This document shows, piece by piece, positions 5,330 to 5,895 of a DNA stretch of 5,895 nucleotides. This DNA comes from Alphaproteobacteria bacterium (lineage in GTDB: Bacteria > Pseudomonadota > Alphaproteobacteria > UBA828). Numbering within the stretch: the first letter of the stretch is position 1; each line of letters begins with the position of its first letter. The DNA lies in contig JAPYQV010000194.1 of assembly GCA_029937205.1 (NCBI GenBank), positions 1 to 5,895 of the forward strand, in the 5' to 3' direction. The position numbers and the translations under genes were made by a program. The notes under the pieces are model-generated. The model saw only the letters and a program-made list of their open reading frames with translations, was not told where the DNA came from and made no database searches.

Positions 5330-5692
5330 GCGCCGCAGAGCGACGATGTAAATCCAAGCGAAGAGATCAAGAGCGCGGTCGAATCAGCGGCCGGCGCGGC
5401 CAAGGACGATGGCGCCAATCCATCGGACGAAATCAAAGCGGCGGTCGATTCCGTGACGGGCAAGACGGCGGACGGCGACACGGCTGAAGGCAGCGGAGAC
5501 GATGCCGGCGAGTCAGCTAACGATGACGATGCGGATGACGATGCGGGTGACGATGCGGAGGATGGCGACGAAGACGCGGACGAGGTCGACACGAAGAAGA
5601 AAAATAAAAAGGATAAAAAAGATAAAAAAGCTAAAAAGGACAAGAAAAAGAAGAAGAAAAAAGACAAAAAGAAGAAGCGCAACAAGGATTAG
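5330..5692 (+). pseudogene. C-terminal part of the same gene beyond the TAG: acidic block and lysine tail
   Basis: Reading on in the same frame gives 120 more residues to a TAG at 5690-5692. Residues 108-151 contain two 22-residue repeats (NPSEEIKSAVES and NPSDEIKAAVDS). Residues about 150-187 are almost all Asp, Glu, Ala and Gly, and residues 189-219 are nearly all Lys with a few Asp. The coding pattern (GC-rich third bases up to the Lys block) continues unbroken, so this is coding sequence separated from its start. The only possible separate start, GTG at 5453, has no ribosome binding site and would skip the repeats. Either the gene is broken, the stop is read through, or the base call at 5327-5329 is wrong. 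Acidic-then-basic tails occur in various surface and nucleic-acid-binding proteins, but no function can be assigned. Confidence 0.65.
5351..5482 (+). repeat. two tandem 66-bp (22-residue) coding repeats
   Basis: AATCCAAGCGAAGAGATCAA at 5351 and AATCCATCGGACGAAATCAA at 5417 begin two copies 66 bp apart. The first 15 residues of the copies are alike (NPS-(E/D)-EIK-(S/A)-AV-(E/D)-S) and the ends have drifted. The frame is preserved in both, which supports real coding past the TAG. Confidence 0.75.
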
Positions 5693-5711
5693 GACACTTC
5701 AGGCGGCACAT

Positions 5712-5735
5712 AAAAAAACGGCCCACAAGGGGCCG
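5712..5735 (-). terminator. intrinsic terminator for leftward transcription
   Basis: On the minus strand, CGGCCC (5735-5730), a 5-base loop and GGGCCG (5724-5719) make a six-pair GC stem followed by seven T (5718-5712). That is a textbook Rho-independent terminator. In the plus direction the hairpin is followed by ATAGAAGG, so it is poor for stopping the lysine-tail gene. It implies a leftward transcript coming from the right part of the window or beyond. Confidence 0.75.
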
Positions 5736-5838
5736 ATAGAAGGATTGGCGGCCGTAGACAGGGGGTGCCACGCCGCCGTTAACTTGCACGGGATTGTTCC
5801 TGTGTCGTTTTGTTTCCCGTTATGCGAACCCGGTGAGA

Positions 5839-5874
5839 GCGCTCACGCCGGGCAAATCCCCCGGACGTGAGCGC
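5839..5874. other. strong 14-pair hairpin
   Basis: GCGCTCACG (5839-5847) pairs perfectly with CGTGAGCGC (5866-5874). Inside, CCGGG (5848-5852) pairs with CCCGG (5860-5864), leaving a 7-base loop and one bulged A (5865). It lacks a T run on the plus strand (GTCACATTTATT follows), so it could be a weak terminator, an operator or the 5' hairpin of a leftward RNA. Confidence 0.7.
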
Positions 5875-5895
5875 GTCACATTTATTGCGTTAAGC

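Larger units (their letters stand above)
5712..5880 (-). ncRNA. possible leftward small RNA ending at the terminator
   Basis: This stretch has no convincing protein gene on either strand; minus-strand frames are broken by TAA after at most about 35 codons and lack starts. It has, from its presumed 5' end, the hairpin at 5839-5874, ACGGGA/TCCCGT (5788-5793 with 5815-5820), GGCGGC/GCCGCC (5747-5752 with 5772-5777) and the terminator. A run of hairpins closed by an intrinsic terminator could be a small RNA of about 150-170 nt, or the 3' untranslated end of a gene beyond the right edge. I could not match it to 6S RNA, tmRNA, RNase P or SRP RNA. Confidence 0.25.

Noticed and set aside
5239..5685. 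148-codon minus-strand frame with Phe-rich start and Ser/Ala-rich tail
   Set aside because: It is the mirror of the Lys, Asp and Ala codons of the plus-strand gene. It has no ribosome binding site, and the plus strand has a signal peptide, a site GGGAGA and protein repeats.
5502..5870. 122-codon plus-strand frame after the acidic block
   Set aside because: It overlaps the lysine-tail gene in another frame, gives Arg/Lys/Met-rich low-complexity sequence, and runs through the terminator and hairpins.
5740..5880. tRNA, tmRNA, 6S or SRP RNA
   Set aside because: A GTTCGCATAACGGG stretch on the minus strand looked faintly like the 6S closing stem, but the spacing is too short and no central bubble is evident; no T-loop, tag reading frame or SRP tetraloop was found.

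Overview
The window looks like a chromosomal segment of a GC-rich alphaproteobacterium. The evidence is a quinone-type (class 2) PyrD, separate prokaryotic PyrE and PyrF, a secreted two-domain rhodanese and heavy use of GC-ending codons. This assignment is by protein flavour only; there is no rRNA or other marker. No insertion sequence, phage gene, tRNA or CRISPR array was seen.

Layout. A GNAT acetyltransferase runs off the left edge on the minus strand (1-172). Divergent to it is a plus-strand run: a short-chain dehydrogenase (379-1155), pyrD (1155-2225, start fused to the SDR stop) and a small ACT-domain protein (about 2222-2590). This run collides with minus-strand pyrF, the two stop codons overlapping. 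pyrF (minus) and pyrE (plus, 3396-4031) diverge from a short region made of three 28-bp tandem repeats. pyrE then abuts, with no gap, a minus-strand exported sulfurtransferase (4032-4961). Divergent from that is an exported low-complexity protein (5030-5692) whose reading frame is cut by one in-frame TAG. The last 200 bp hold no convincing protein gene, but contain several hairpins and a strong intrinsic terminator facing left.

The core is the end of de novo UMP synthesis: PyrD makes orotate, PyrE makes OMP, PyrF makes UMP. The SDR and ACT protein are tied to pyrD by position only; their roles are not known.

The most unusual feature is the pyrF leader. The 28-bp repeat has copied the pyrF start region, so pyrF is preceded on its own strand by two 7-codon mini-ORFs (MTGENDI and MTEATDI). 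Each ends in TAG four bases before the next ATG, giving a start-stop chain leading into PyrF (MTDEKD...). Next in interest are the amber-interrupted gene, which encodes an acidic block followed by a lysine tail, and a possible small RNA at the right edge.
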